This document shows positions 1-9,949 of a DNA stretch of 64,000 nucleotides, piece after piece. Origin of the DNA: Diplonema japonicum (lineage: Eukaryota > Euglenozoa > Diplonemea > Diplonemida > Diplonemidae); the NCBI GenBank assembly GCA_964019335.1, contig OZ025650.1, positions 75,001-139,000 on the forward strand, in the 5' to 3' direction. The notes beneath the pieces were generated by a model that saw only the letters and a list, made by a program, of their open reading frames with translations, was not told the origin of the DNA and did no database searches. The translations under genes were made by a program, and so were the position numbers. Position 1 is the first letter of the stretch. Every line of letters starts with the position of its first letter.

Positions 1-1895
1 ATTCGGCCTATTACCTGATTTTTATTCTTCACTTTATTTTTACTCGTGAACGGTAAAGTGATTTCTGATTTTTATGACTCTTTAGGAATTTCCTCATGTA
101 ACTTTACAAAATTAAACAATCTTTCCCCACCTTTCATGAAGCGCCATTTTTCTTCTTTTTTTTTCCTTAAATGGCCACATGAAACCTTTTTTGGAGGCTG
201 GGGGGGGGCTCTATGAAACAAGAAAGTTTTTGTTTTTTGTTTTTTCCTCCCCCCTTTTTCTTTTACTTGCAGCTTGATTCTTGATGCACAAAAAAACAGA
301 GAAAAAAAAACCCTCCTTTTGTTCATTTTCAGATAAAGAAAGAAAAATCTTTAAAAAAAATTTCTTTTTTTTCAAGATCAAGCTTCGAAAATGGAGCCAA
401 TGAAGAAAAAAAAGGGGGGGGGAAGGAGAGAGAGAAAGTTGAAACCAAGCCAAGGCGCCACTGCTGCCTCGCCAGCCCCTTTAGAGTAATGGGGAGGGGT
501 GAGCTCGAGCGGAAGTGCTGGTTTTTCTTTTTTTTATTTTTGAAGTCGGTTTCTTGTTTTTTGCAGTAAAAATGTAGGGAAGGAAGGGCAAAAAAAAAAA
601 AAAAAAAAAAAAAGGAGGCAAAAGGGGACACATGATGGGGGGTATTTCATTTTTTTTTCTTTGCTTTTTTTTTTCTTTTTTCCCCCCATATCTCGTTTTC
701 ATTTTCAGAGTGTAAAAATGTATCAAAAAAAAAAAGTTGTTCTTCTTAAAAACTGTGTACCGTAGCCACCTTTTTCTTCGCCTTCTATCAAAACCGAGGA
801 GGTGCAGTACTAATCTTTGAGCGATATCATCGTTCTTTCGCACGGCTTGTTTTCAGGTGAGGGAAATGCGGAAGGAAACAAAAGGTTCTTTTTTTTTTCC
901 CGTTGAACTTTTCCAAACCGGGTACAGCCATTGCATGTAAAGAGAATTCCTTTTTGTTTCCCCCCCCCTTTTTTCTTTTCTATATTTTTTTAGTGTACAC
1001 AGGAAACTATCGAAATATCTATTTTAACCAGGGCTTTCCAATTCTTTTTATTTCTACTTTGGTGGAAAAATGGTGAAAAAAAAGAATAGAACGCGAATTT
1101 AAACTATATTTCTATATTTAGCGGTAATCATTTGAAAAATCACTCTGTTGCTCACTGCGCTTCTTGAACTGCATTACATGGGCATTTTCTTTTTTCTTTT
1201 CTTTTTGGCTTTGGGAGAAATTAAAAAAAAAAAAAAAAAAGCTAGAAAAAAAAAAATGTCACTTCCATATACAAAAAAATAAAAATAAAAATTACGGGGG
1301 GGAAGGGGGGATTTTTTGCCTCAAGCAAACTCGATGAAGAGCTGCAGTGGAGTATAGGGAGATTTAAAAAAAAAGGAAAAAAAAAAAAAAAAAAAAAAAA
1401 AAAGGGAGGCCTTGGCCATATATGCGCAGGCTAGAAACCAAGTTTAAATACTAAAGCAGTGTACTGCCACGTGCCCTTTTTTTGTTCAGATAAAGCCTTG
1501 ATGACTTTTTTTTTTTTTCTCTTTTTTTTTTTTGCACACAAAAATAAAAATGAAAAAGGGGGAGATGGCTCAAGGATCAAGGACCCTCAAGTTTCCGACT
1601 GCACCCGCTTTAAACAAATAAAAATAAAAAAATGAAAATCGAAACACAGTGGTAAATCTTAAGTGGGGGAGTCTCTGTCAACAAAAACACCCCCTCCCCT
1701 CTTTCTTGAGCCACTATGGTCTTTTCATTTTTTTGCTCGTTCATCCACTACCCGTAACTTCTTTTTTTTTCTTCTTCTTCCCCCTTTTACAGGAGAGTGG
1801 GGGAATGGTAGAAAAGAAACCGGTTAAAAAGAAATTTAAAAAATAAAATAAAACATGTATCTCAAAAAAACTTTCTTGTTTTCGTTCTGTATCAT

Positions 1896-1934
<39 letters not shown>

Positions 1935-1990
1935 CAAGAAACGGGAAAACCAAAAACTAAACAAAAAAACAAAAACTTTTATTTATATTG
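1..1990. other. Low-complexity intergenic region
   Basis: No gene is supportable here. The stretch is a mosaic of A/T homopolymers with short G and C runs, including an A36 run at 1897-1932. Open frames on either strand are only translations of these tracts (poly-F, poly-K). A short hairpin (TCACTTTA paired with TAAAGTGA) lies near 30-65. The region would be 3' flank of the gene ending at 1991 plus the spacer to the next gene beyond the left edge. Confidence 0.6.
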
Positions 1991-2063
1991 TCATTCATTT
2001 TCCTTAAAAGCAGTGTTTGAACATTGGACAACCTCCCTATGTTTTTTTTTTTTTTTTTCAAAT

Positions 2064-2095
<32 letters not shown>

Positions 2096-2530
2096 ACACC
2101 GTATAGATCTCATAAGACTGTTCAATTTTTCGTTGGGCACTGCCTTTATGACCAGCTTGGGCTGGAGGGGGGGCAACACAAATGACACTCGTCTGTGGGG
2201 TGACTGGACTGTGGTAGAATTCTCACTGGAAATTGGGCTGAGAGGAGCGGATAGAGTAGATCTAGTAGAGAGAGCAAATGACGAAGTGGAACAAACAGAG
2301 CCCGTTCTGCTAGGAGCTTTTGAATCACCCCTGGGCCTTGCAATCCAAGCACTTTTATCCACCAATAACGTATTTGTTCTCCCCCTCCTGCCCCGGCTCA
2401 GCGCGAGCGGAACCTCAGGTTCGTCTTCCCGTTGCTCCCGAAGCGCCTTGCATAGCATAACACCGCTCCCTGATGATGCTTCACCCTTCATTTTCTTGTC
2501 CTGAGGTGAACTTAAGAAGTGTTGTAACAT
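1991..2530 (-). CDS. Small hypothetical Ser/Arg-rich protein, two exons
   Basis: I do not recognise this protein. Exons are 2100-2530 and 1991-2036. The 63-nt intron (2037-2099) begins GTGTGT, runs through long T and A tracts, and ends ATAG. Splicing joins the codons of ...MRSIR to EVVQCSNTAFKENE and a stop, replacing an improbable poly-Phe tail. The product is about 158 residues, Ser/Thr/Arg-rich and without a visible domain. The ATG at 2530 is used because the longer frame starts at a non-ATG codon. Upstream, on the sense strand, a C/T tract is followed by an AG, consistent with a trans-splice acceptor. GC content is that of neighbouring exons, which supports coding. Confidence 0.45.
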
Positions 2531-2709
2531 CAAGAGAAACAACTTTTTTTTTTTTCTGACAGAAAAAAATATGTCTTTTTTTTTTTTCTCCTCTCTGATC
2601 TACGCTACTTCCCCACCCCTATCACAACGGGGGAAAAAAAAAAGAAGGAAAAAAAAAAAAAAACATAAAACACGAAGCACCAGCGTATCCCCAAACCGTA
2701 ACCGTAGTC

Positions 2710-3195
2710 TTAACGGTACGACTTGGCGTACCTGGACCTGGCACCGGAACCACCGAACTTCTTCATTTCGGTGCGGCGAGGGTCAGCGATGAGGAGGGTA
2801 CGGTCCTGGTTCATGTAGGCGTCCTTGATCTCCATCTTAGACTGTATTTTTTTTTTTTTTTTTTTTTCTTCTTTCCCACATACGGGCTCGTCAACGAACT
2901 TCTGGTAGTAGGCAACCACTGCCTTGGCGATGGCCTGGCGGAGCGCGAAGATCTGGCTGGTGTGACCACCACCCCTCACCCTGAGCCTCATGTCGAGGTT
3001 CCTGAACTTAGCCTTACCGGCCAGCAGGATGGGCTCCTGAAGCTTCAGGCGGAGACCCTCAGGCTTCACGTTGTTGAGGGGGATACCGTTCACCCTGATA
3101 AGGCCCTTACCCTTCTGGCAGGTCACCACCGCGATGGCGTGCTTCTTCTTCCCATAGGTCTGGACCTTCTGGACTGCGGGCTTGGCGTCAGACAT
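2710..3195 (-). CDS. 40S ribosomal protein S16 (uS9), one intron
   Basis: Component of the small ribosomal subunit. The protein carries family hallmarks: [15 protein letters not shown] near the N-terminus, [21 protein letters not shown] in the middle, and the C-terminal [11 protein letters not shown]...KKFGG...RYAKSYR tail that reaches the P-site tRNA. Exons are 2884-3195 and 2710-2841. The 42-nt intron at 2842-2883 (GTATGT...ACAG) contains an A21 run. It is in frame and stop-free, so unspliced reading inserts 14 lysine-rich residues at a conserved place. With the intron removed the junction reads [21 protein letters not shown], as in other eukaryotes. The spliced protein is 147 residues, normal for the family. 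The upstream gene ends 97 nt away. Confidence 0.96.
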   Translation of the reverse strand: MSDAKPAVQKVQTYGKKKHAIAVVTCQKGKGLIRVNGIPLNNVKPEGLRLKLQEPILLAGKAKFRNLDMRLRVRGGGHTSQIFALRQAIAKAVVAYYQKFVDEPVCGKEEKKKKKKIQSKMEIKDAYMNQDRTLLIADPRRTEMKKFGGSGARSRYAKSYR

Positions 3196-3292
3196 TTTTT
3201 TGAAAAAGTTAAACCTCCTGAGGGGTGTCTGGTCCTCTTTCTTATTTGTAGATGTTTAAAAAATAAATAAAAAAGGGGGGGTGACATCCCCC

Positions 3293-4666
3293 TTATCTTT
3301 TTCTTGTCTTTTTTTCCACCATCTCCTCAGCCAACCGTTGAACAGCCACCTCAGTGAATTTCGTCAGCAACTCCTGCCAGGTTTCTAAACGAACGTTATC
3401 CGCTTCGATCATCTCACGTACTGAGGGGTCAAGCTGTGGTGCTGAGGTCGGGGTGTCCCCCAAGCGTGTAGGGGGGGTCTCTAGAGCTGTTTGCGTGAGA
3501 TAATCATTTGCAAGGTGCGACCCTTTCCTGATGAGTTTGAAGGCGCCAGGCACGTCGTAGCCCAGCTGCGTGATGGGGTCCTTGTACTTCCACATTTTAA
3601 TAAATAAGTGGCCTGACTCTTCGACCCCTTTGAAGTGGTCCCGTGTGTAGTCCACTTCATAAGGAGCTGGGTATTTTTCTACAAAGCTGTATAGAGATTT
3701 TCCATTTTTCAATCCTTTTATCACCACCTTCGGTCCTTCTAGCCTCCGGCGTTTTTTAAGTGCTTCTCGCTGCTCTGCCCGAAGGTCTTCTGCTCGTTTC
3801 ATCTTCTCAACAATCAGAGCGAGGGAGTCGGATGTGTCTTTTGCGAGCCTTGCTGCTGTGGCCAGTCGCTGTTTCTGCCAGTCTTTTGCTTGTTTTGCGG
3901 TAATGCATCTCCCTTTGCCCGAGCGCTTTGCGGCTGGTTTTAGTATGCTTTTCTCCTGGACGGTCGCTTTGCTCGAGACTGTCTCGCTTTCGGATTCTTC
4001 ATCTTCTTCGTCTTCTTCGTCCTCTTCATGTTCCGACGAGCTGTCATCGTCGTTGACGACAGAGAGCTTCACCTCGTCGCCTTCCTTGCAGTTTGACAGA
4101 ACGGTTTCGACTTGGTGCATCCAAGAAACGCTCCTCCCGTTGATGAACTGGATTCGTTTCCCCTCGGGAAGCCCCTTAACGCTGGACTTGGCGATGACAG
4201 GTGGGATGCGTGAAGGCGGCCGCCACGGTGCCGCAGGCTCCGGCAGCTCCACGAAGGTGATCGGCAATGGGAGCTTCACAGTGTGCGTCGTCACATCAGA
4301 CAGCATCCCCCTTATGATGGGGTCCATGGTGGAAGACCGTGCTATGGTGGACCTCCGCTTCGGCTTCTGTTCATCCGAGTCCTCATCGTCATCGTCATCA
4401 TCGTCGTCATTACTGTCCCACCCACTGTGCAGCTCTTCGTTTAGCACATCTTTCAGCTCCTCGCTCCCTGCTTTCCACGTCCCGTCCGACTCACAACTTT
4501 TGAAATGGTCCTGGTCGTAATACTCAGCATCCTCTTCGCTGAACTCTTCTCGCAGCTTAACATTCCTCCTTGTTCTAGTCCTCACATTCGTCTCACACTG
4601 CCAGCTCATGTCACTGTTCGTTTCTGTCGCCGTCGACTCATCTTCGTCTTCGCTGGTGTCGGACAT
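3293..4666 (-). CDS. Acidic protein with PDZ-like segment
   Basis: A 457-residue protein of unknown function. The ATG at 4666 (MSDTSEDEDES) is chosen; longer reading in frame has no ATG and would overlap the neighbouring gene. Two Asp/Glu-rich blocks flank a segment at roughly residues 160-205 (GKRIQFINGRSVSWMHQVETVL...GDEVKLSV) that resembles the second half of a PDZ domain, with the usual INGxxV turn. A basic, probably helical stretch follows (about 255-320). A conserved-looking C-terminal region begins KVVIKGLKNGKSLYSFVEKYP. The PDZ resemblance is weak and by eye only. Acidic and basic blocks suggest a nuclear or scaffold role, but that is a guess. Spacing to its neighbours is 88 and 97 nt. 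Confidence 0.8.
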   Translation of the reverse strand: MSDTSEDEDESTATETNSDMSWQCETNVRTRTRRNVKLREEFSEEDAEYYDQDHFKSCESDGTWKAGSEELKDVLNEELHSGWDSNDDDDDDDDEDSDEQKPKRRSTIARSSTMDPIIRGMLSDVTTHTVKLPLPITFVELPEPAAPWRPPSRIPPVIAKSSVKGLPEGKRIQFINGRSVSWMHQVETVLSNCKEGDEVKLSVVNDDDSSSEHEEDEEDEEDEESESETVSSKATVQEKSILKPAAKRSGKGRCITAKQAKDWQKQRLATAARLAKDTSDSLALIVEKMKRAEDLRAEQREALKKRRRLEGPKVVIKGLKNGKSLYSFVEKYPAPYEVDYTRDHFKGVEESGHLFIKMWKYKDPITQLGYDVPGAFKLIRKGSHLANDYLTQTALETPPTRLGDTPTSAPQLDPSVREMIEADNVRLETWQELLTKFTEVAVQRLAEEMVEKKTRKR

Positions 4667-4754
4667 CTTTTTTTTATCTTCTTTTTCCCCCCTCTCTTTG
4701 GATAACATTTGATTATAACTCTTGGTTCTGTCATTTCCACTGTACTGTACTAAT

Positions 4755-6611
4755 CTACTTGCTAGGAGGCTTCGGGTAAGGGTCTGTCTTTGCGAGCCAC
4801 TCCATCCATATGTCGCGCTCTTCGACGTTGAGCTGCAGTGTGTAGGTAACGGTGGTGTGCGCAGGGTTTCTACTTGTGGTGGTGATCTGCATCCCACCCG
4901 GCACCGTCGCGTGCTTCGAGAAGCTGGTGATGTTCGCTAATTTAATTACGTCGGTTGTCCCGCCTGCAACGGAGAGCAGCTCGATCGCTAGCTCCACAGG
5001 CAGCAACGCAATGCCGGGTGCCCGTGTCTTGTCCACTACTCGCCGTGTCTGGATCAAGCGCACCACCGGAGCTGCTGGTGTATGCATGATGCATCTTCCG
5101 ACAGGAAAGGGTGTTTTCTGCAGATGTTCAGCAGACACAAATCCGTTGTAAGCAGCTTGTGGTGTTGTAGGTGACGACTCTTGTTGCAGTGCTTCACTGG
5201 AATCCTGGCTGAAAATCTTCGAGTAGGAGTTCCCTCTGCCTTTCCTCTTATACGAAAGAGAGGGCACCTCAATGCACACAGGGGAGTAGGTCCCTCGGAA
5301 TATCTGCGTGTACTTGCTGCGATCGCCCGGTGCAACATTGTCGCGGTAGGGTGCCACTGGGCCTGTGTAGGACGGCTGCTGTGTGGCGCTGGACGGCGTC
5401 GTCGGTGTGGAGGGGCTTGCAACCGGTGGTACCCTGTACCTCGACTTGAGCGTCGACGACCTGAGTTTAAGACTGTGCTTTTGGTCGCAGCTGTGGTTCG
5501 CCATTTCAAGAAGCTGCCTCCTACTGAGTTCTAGTCTTGCCCGCAGCCTGTCCACCTCCCATCTGCCTGCGGTGGAGGTCCCTCCGCGGAAGGACATTTC
5601 GTACGCATCGACCTCTTCTCCCAACTTCTCAAGTGTTAGGAAGGCGCGCTTCAGCAGCTTCCTCCAGTCGTCGTAGCGCAGCTTGATGATGTCAAGGTCA
5701 GCAGCGATATCCAGAGGGCTGAAGTGTGCGGTCAGCATTTCCTCAGACAACCGGAAAAGCTCTAAGTCTGTCAGTTTGTTGAGAGGCAGGTGCTGCTTCA
5801 GCATTGCTACGCTCTCTTCACACTTCTCAACATCGTGACTGCCCATCGCACTGTGCTTCTTGTGAAACGCCACCTGGTTCTCCACAGCATCCAGCAGCAC
5901 CGTTGACACCGCCGAGAGCTGCGCTTTTAGCTCGCGAAGCTCCTTTTCAAGCAACCCGACTGCACGGGCAAGGCCGTCTGCGCGTGGCCCTGTGCCTGTG
6001 CGGTTGCCCTGTGGGCTGTGGGGGTGTTCGTAGGTCGTTGATTCAGCTTGCTGCTGAACCTTTGGAATGGGTGAGGGAAGGGTGTGGTGGCCACCCTTCT
6101 CTAGCGTGCGGAAGGTTTCAAGGTCGACTTCGTGGGCACGGGAATACTCGGATGTGGAGAACTGGGGAGATGGCGAGGCTGTGGTGGTGCTCTTCCGGTA
6201 CGTGGGGGAAAGGGGCAAGCGCATGACACGTCGGGCATGCGTGGGGGGGGACGCAGGGGCAGTGGGGACAGGCTCTTCCGGAAGGGTGATTGCAGAGTGC
6301 ATCGCGCTACCAGTGACACTTGTACTGTTTGAAGCTAAACTAGGGACCTGTGTCATGGGGATGGTCAAGTCGTTCTCTCCTACCACAGATGAGAATGGGG
6401 ACGAGGCCGTTGAGTAGATTACGCGATCACTCTCATCTGTGAGCCGGCTCTGCTCCGGCGTCACTGGCAGCCCCATTGTCATCTCACTCCGATCCCCTCC
6501 CTCCACACCCCCTAAACTAACCCACTCCCCCTTTGCCTCCGAGATGCCTCCATTTAAGTTCGCGACTTCTTCGTGCCCTACATTTAGCATCCCAACCTGA
6601 AGGCTGCACAT
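4755..6611 (-). CDS. Protein with predicted C-terminal PH-like domain
   Basis: A 618-residue protein without a recognised family. The ATG at 6611 is the first in frame; a 5' extension would need a non-ATG start. The N-terminal third is Ser/Thr/Pro-rich and probably disordered. A helical region around residues 210-390 (leucine-rich, with VGLLEKELRELKAQLS and LSRRQLLEMANH) suggests a coiled coil. The last ~110 residues contain alternating beta-like strands ending VTYTLQLNVEERDIWMEWLAK, which matches the typical end of a PH domain where a C-terminal helix carries a conserved Trp. This suggests membrane or phosphoinositide recruitment, but only by pattern. The PH call could be wrong; the coding call is firm. 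Confidence 0.8.
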   Translation of the reverse strand: MCSLQVGMLNVGHEEVANLNGGISEAKGEWVSLGGVEGGDRSEMTMGLPVTPEQSRLTDESDRVIYSTASSPFSSVVGENDLTIPMTQVPSLASNSTSVTGSAMHSAITLPEEPVPTAPASPPTHARRVMRLPLSPTYRKSTTTASPSPQFSTSEYSRAHEVDLETFRTLEKGGHHTLPSPIPKVQQQAESTTYEHPHSPQGNRTGTGPRADGLARAVGLLEKELRELKAQLSAVSTVLLDAVENQVAFHKKHSAMGSHDVEKCEESVAMLKQHLPLNKLTDLELFRLSEEMLTAHFSPLDIAADLDIIKLRYDDWRKLLKRAFLTLEKLGEEVDAYEMSFRGGTSTAGRWEVDRLRARLELSRRQLLEMANHSCDQKHSLKLRSSTLKSRYRVPPVASPSTPTTPSSATQQPSYTGPVAPYRDNVAPGDRSKYTQIFRGTYSPVCIEVPSLSYKRKGRGNSYSKIFSQDSSEALQQESSPTTPQAAYNGFVSAEHLQKTPFPVGRCIMHTPAAPVVRLIQTRRVVDKTRAPGIALLPVELAIELLSVAGGTTDVIKLANITSFSKHATVPGGMQITTTSRNPAHTTVTYTLQLNVEERDIWMEWLAKTDPYPKPPSK

Positions 6612-6872
6612 GGTGTTGGACAGCAACGAAAAGGGGGAATTCTAACACAAGAAAAAAAGGTACTCTTTCTTTCAATTAGGGAGGTAGGGGATGTAATAAT
6701 AAGGACATAAACAAAAAAAAAAAAGAAATACAACAAAAAAAAGGGGGTTTAGAAAAGGTTGTCTTTTATATGGCTGTGGCAGAACCGGCGCTTCTCGGAA
6801 GGTATCGAGACGGAGTCCCGTACGAAGCGGGGGGCTGTGTGTTTGTTTATTTATATTCACCCCAAGACAATA

Positions 6873-7994
6873 TCATACGTGTGACCATGGTGACTGGCCG
6901 AGCTGGCTTACGGTAGGGAGGGTGCGGATGGGGGATGAAGAGGCAGGTGTCTCAGCAGGCAGAGGGTTGAGGGAAGGCGTAGCGGTCTGAGGTTGCGGCG
7001 CGTACTGAGATTGACAGGTGTACTTGGAAAGATCATTTGTAAGTTTTTCAATTCGTCTCTTGGGAGTCTGGTGAAGGGAAGAAGGGTTGCGGGACCTGAA
7101 TCTAGCAAGCCTCGGACTGGGCGAGGAGTAGTCCTCATCAGCACTATCGACGTCGGCGAGGTGCTCCAACGCCTCTACGTACCTTGCAGGAGGGACTATG
7201 TTGTACGGCTTGACCAACTTGCTCAACTCCTTCCCGTTCATGGTAGGGAACCTGATCAGCTCCATCAAAGGAGCGCACAGCTCCGTGGCTTCCCGGGACA
7301 CCGGTCCAGGAATCTCAGGCATCTCTTCACCAACTTGTGCTGTCGCCCACTTCACCACGGCTGTAAACAGCTTGTACTCCTCAACCGGGAGAGGCTCCAA
7401 CGACAACAGTGCTTTCAGCCCAGGAAGCGCTATCTTGCGAAGGGAGTCTGCCTCGAGGATGCGGGGGAGGAGTCCGGGCTGTTGCAGCTTTTCAGTACAT
7501 TTTGATTTCAGGTGTTGCAAACTGCAGATCTCGGCAACTTCAAGATTCATGAGAAGCCCATCTGCAGAAAGGTTAGCACAGAGAAAGCCTTCACAAGCAT
7601 CGACCAGCTGTCCGATCTGATACCGGTGGGCGAGGAGGAGGACGGAGTGGACGCACTCATACGCGACGTTGATGGTGCTGGAGTACAGGTACTTCATTAG
7701 AGTCCCGAAGGTCTGCGGGTCGACGGAGTCATCAAGCCTGATCTCTTTCAAGCCGTCCCATTTCCCGCCGCTGGACAGGAGGTGCAAGAAGACCTGTGAC
7801 CTTGATGCCAAAACAAGCTTGCTTGCATGCACTACATCTGTCCCGCTGCTGAACTTAAACGTCACATCACTAAACCTATCATCACCATACAGCACAAGCA
7901 TATCACTCTTGATGGTCTCGTCGCTGAAGCTCATGTCCATCGCAGGCTGCACTCGGCCAGGGATCTCGGGTGGCTTCAGGTGGGAATAGTTCAT
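6873..7994 (-). CDS. BTB/POZ-BACK domain protein
   Basis: A 373-residue protein. The BTB domain spans about residues 35-140, with the hallmark DVTFKF...VHASKLVLASRSQVFLHLL and the strand-helix pattern that follows. A BACK-like helical region follows (about 145-260, with LFTAVVKWA near its end). The C-terminal ~110 residues are Ser/Pro-rich and probably disordered, with no kelch or MATH domain. BTB-BACK proteins commonly serve as dimeric substrate adaptors for Cullin-3 ubiquitin ligases; that role is inferred from the family. The start ATG at 7994 is preceded on the sense strand by an A-rich leader, as in many genes of this window. Confidence 0.9.
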   Translation of the reverse strand: MNYSHLKPPEIPGRVQPAMDMSFSDETIKSDMLVLYGDDRFSDVTFKFSSGTDVVHASKLVLASRSQVFLHLLSSGGKWDGLKEIRLDDSVDPQTFGTLMKYLYSSTINVAYECVHSVLLLAHRYQIGQLVDACEGFLCANLSADGLLMNLEVAEICSLQHLKSKCTEKLQQPGLLPRILEADSLRKIALPGLKALLSLEPLPVEEYKLFTAVVKWATAQVGEEMPEIPGPVSREATELCAPLMELIRFPTMNGKELSKLVKPYNIVPPARYVEALEHLADVDSADEDYSSPSPRLARFRSRNPSSLHQTPKRRIEKLTNDLSKYTCQSQYAPQPQTATPSLNPLPAETPASSSPIRTLPTVSQLGQSPWSHV

Positions 7995-8099
7995 TTTCTT
8001 CTTTTTTTTTTTTTTCCTTTTCCCCTTTCCGTCTTTTTTTTATACTTAGCTTGGCGGCACCAATCTCTTTGCAAATAAGGTGACAGGTGACAACTTAAG

Positions 8100-8375
8100 C
8101 TAATCCCTCAAAGCCTCGCGAAGCCTGGCCTCCTCCATCTTAAGACAAAGGTACCGCTGCCTTTCCTTCTTACTCGAAAAGAGCTCTTCAAGCTCCGCCT
8201 GCGTCGGAAGCACCGCTACAGCGTTGATTTCCTTCTTTTGTTTGCATTCTTTCTGTTCTTCTCCTGTCTCGTCCATCCATGCTCTGCTCTCCCAGACATC
8301 CTGTGGTGCCACGGGTAAAGGCTTATTGCTGCAGTACAGGTTAATGAGGTGCAGTGCACGATCCCGGTCAGTCAT
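8100..8375 (-). CDS. Small hypothetical protein (91 aa)
   Basis: An unrecognised acidic/basic helical protein beginning MTDRDRALHLINLYC and ending with a charged helix (KKERQRYLCLKMEEARLREALRD). The ATG at 8375 is chosen because it sits 10 nt downstream of a clear pyrimidine-tract/AG trans-splice acceptor. The gene lies between two others with spacers of 67 nt upstream and 105 nt downstream. No membrane segment or targeting signal is evident. Short length limits certainty, but composition and spacing fit a real gene. Confidence 0.7.
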   Translation of the reverse strand: MTDRDRALHLINLYCSNKPLPVAPQDVWESRAWMDETGEEQKECKQKKEINAVAVLPTQAELEELFSSKKERQRYLCLKMEEARLREALRD

Positions 8376-8385
8376 TTCATATAAG

Positions 8386-8420
8386 CTTGTGGGGAAATAA
8401 AAAACACAAGAAAAATGAAA
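8386..8420 (-). promoter_or_regulatory. Putative spliced-leader trans-splice acceptor
   Basis: Within the 67-nt spacer between two same-strand genes, the sense strand shows an uninterrupted T/C-rich tract ending CCCCACAAG, with the AG at 8387-8386. It lies only 10 nt before the start codon at 8375. There is no upstream exon it could join in cis without crossing the stop of the preceding gene. This is the organisation expected of a trans-splicing acceptor. The function is inferred. Confidence 0.6.
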
Positions 8421-8442
8421 CAAAAAGGAGTATTGGATAAAA

Positions 8443-8853
8443 CTATGCCTCTTCTTCTTGCTGTTGTTGCTGTTTTTTGGTGATTCTTCGCAAGGTGTCC
8501 AACTCCTTCATGCGCATCAAGGCCTTCTTCTCCTCCACCCACGCGTCGTCCTGGCCTTGGGTGGACATCTCCCCTGTTAGCTTCAATGCTGTTTCGTGCG
8601 CTATTTTATCAATCTCTACCTTGTGCCGTAGCTGGATGGAATAATACACAATACCCAGGGTGACACCCCCCCACACCCAGAGGAAATAAAACCTTCTCAT
8701 TGCAATATTGTTCAAGCCCATCGCCTTCTGCACCCCTTCCCACGTGCTCCAGTCTTCACCATTTAGCATATCTTTAAACACCGGTTCTTTCCTTCTCTCT
8801 CCTGTACTGTGTTGCCGAAGCAATGTAGTAGCTCTCCTGGCCGAACGGAACAT
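8443..8853 (-). CDS. Small mitochondrial-type membrane protein (136 aa)
   Basis: The N-terminus (MFRSARRATTLLRQHS) is Arg/Ser-rich and lacks acidic residues, as in mitochondrial presequences. One hydrophobic segment (about 56-74, FYFLWVWGGVTLGIVYYSI) is followed by a charged helix ending in a poly-Gln/Glu tail. Size and topology resemble small accessory subunits of inner-membrane complexes, but I cannot name a family. Sense upstream sequence is an A-rich leader preceded by a C/T tract and AG at about 8896. Confidence 0.75.
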   Translation of the reverse strand: MFRSARRATTLLRQHSTGERRKEPVFKDMLNGEDWSTWEGVQKAMGLNNIAMRRFYFLWVWGGVTLGIVYYSIQLRHKVEIDKIAHETALKLTGEMSTQGQDDAWVEEKKALMRMKELDTLRRITKKQQQQQEEEA

Positions 8854-9168
8854 CTTTTCTTTTTTTTTCTTTTAAATTGCTGGTTTCTTTTATTGCTATT
8901 TTATTTTTTATTTAATCGGGGGGGAAAGAAGAAAAGAAAAAAAAAGAGACATTGCAAGACAAAGCAGGGGGGAGGGGAGGGGGGAGGGAAGGGTAGAATG
9001 GTGGGTAAATACAATCATTTTCTTTTGTAGATTCAAACTCTGTCCCCCCCCCCCCCTTTTGTATTCTTCATTTTTAGTTTTTCATAACAAAAAAAAATCA
9101 ATCCCCTTTTATAAACTTATTGAAGGGGAAAATATGGGGGGGGGGGAGTTTATTTTTTTCTTCTTTTT
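8854..9168. other. Intergenic spacer
   Basis: Short-range homopolymers and purine-rich stretches (G runs near 8919 and 9135). On the sense strand the C/T tract around 8917-8950 followed by AG at 8896-8897 is a candidate trans-splice acceptor for the gene starting at 8853. Nothing else is visible. Confidence 0.5.
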
Positions 9169-9399
9169 TTAGTACATAGGCCTTGCTCTCTGTGGGCTAA
9201 CTTTCTCAATAAAAGTGTGTGTTTCATTCCTCACCTGCGACCTATGGTCATCAATCGAGAGCCTCATCTTTGCATCTTCTTTCTCTCTCTCTTCCCTAAG
9301 CAGCGACCCACCCCGGCTGTTGCTGTTTTCGTAGTCACTCGTTGCGGTGTTGTAATGCGCTTGGTAAGGTGGACTTTCGCTACCGTAACGCGACGACAT
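9169..9399 (-). CDS. Small hypothetical protein (76 aa)
   Basis: An unrecognised polar protein, MSSRYGSESPPYQAHYNTATSDYEN at the N-terminus, then a charged helical region and ARPMY at the C-terminus. It has no membrane segment. Non-repetitive, GC-balanced coding sequence between homopolymer-rich flanks and an ATG preceded by an A-rich leader support a real gene. The C-terminal half (roughly RLSIDDHRSQVRNETHTFIEKV) could be an amphipathic helix. Confidence 0.6.
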   Translation of the reverse strand: MSSRYGSESPPYQAHYNTATSDYENSNSRGGSLLREEREKEDAKMRLSIDDHRSQVRNETHTFIEKVSPQRARPMY

Positions 9400-9949
9400 C
9401 TCTTTTTTTTTTTTTTTTCTCCTTGAAAAAAAACTTCATTTAATTAAAATGGACACGGGGGGGAAATAAAGACCTGAGACTAAAGAAAAATAGAATCGTG
9501 TGGAAAGCAAAAAAAAAAAAAAAAACAAAAAAAAAAAAGTTGTGGTAGCCATTGTGAAAACTCATCATGTGTAGTCGCGAATTGGAGCAGGGAGCAGGGG
9601 GGCAGGGAGGTCAATCGATGAAGCTAAAAAAAGAAAAGACAAAAAAAAACCGGTCGACAAAAAAAAAAGTACCTTCACATACACTCTTCTTTCTAATATC
9701 GTACTTTTCTTTTTCCTTCTAAAGAAAAAAAACTATTTTTATTTCACCTTGCCCTATTTTTACCAACTCCCACCCGTTCTTTTTTTTTTCCCTTTGGAAC
9801 TTTTTTTATTTCTTACACCCAACAATTTAAAAAAAAAAAAAATGCGCAACTTTTTTTTTTTTTTTTTTTTTTTCACCTTTCGTCTTTCTTCCTCCTTCAA
9901 ACACTTTTTTTCTTTTCTTTTTTTTTTTTTTTTTTTTCCAAAAATAATT
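9400..9949. other. Homopolymer-rich intergenic spacer
   Basis: Contains several A/T runs of 15-20 nt and a C/T-rich sense tract near the downstream gene start. No open frame other than poly-Phe/Lys translations and no RNA-like structure was seen. Confidence 0.5.

Noticed and set aside
3834-4520. Plus-strand open frame rich in serine runs
   Set aside because: Antisense shadow of the acidic protein gene; poly-Ser corresponds to Asp/Glu codons on the other strand.
4667-4897. N-terminal extension of the acidic PDZ-like protein
   Set aside because: It lacks an ATG at its start and overlaps the 3' end of the upstream gene; the ATG at 4666 with an A-rich leader fits better.
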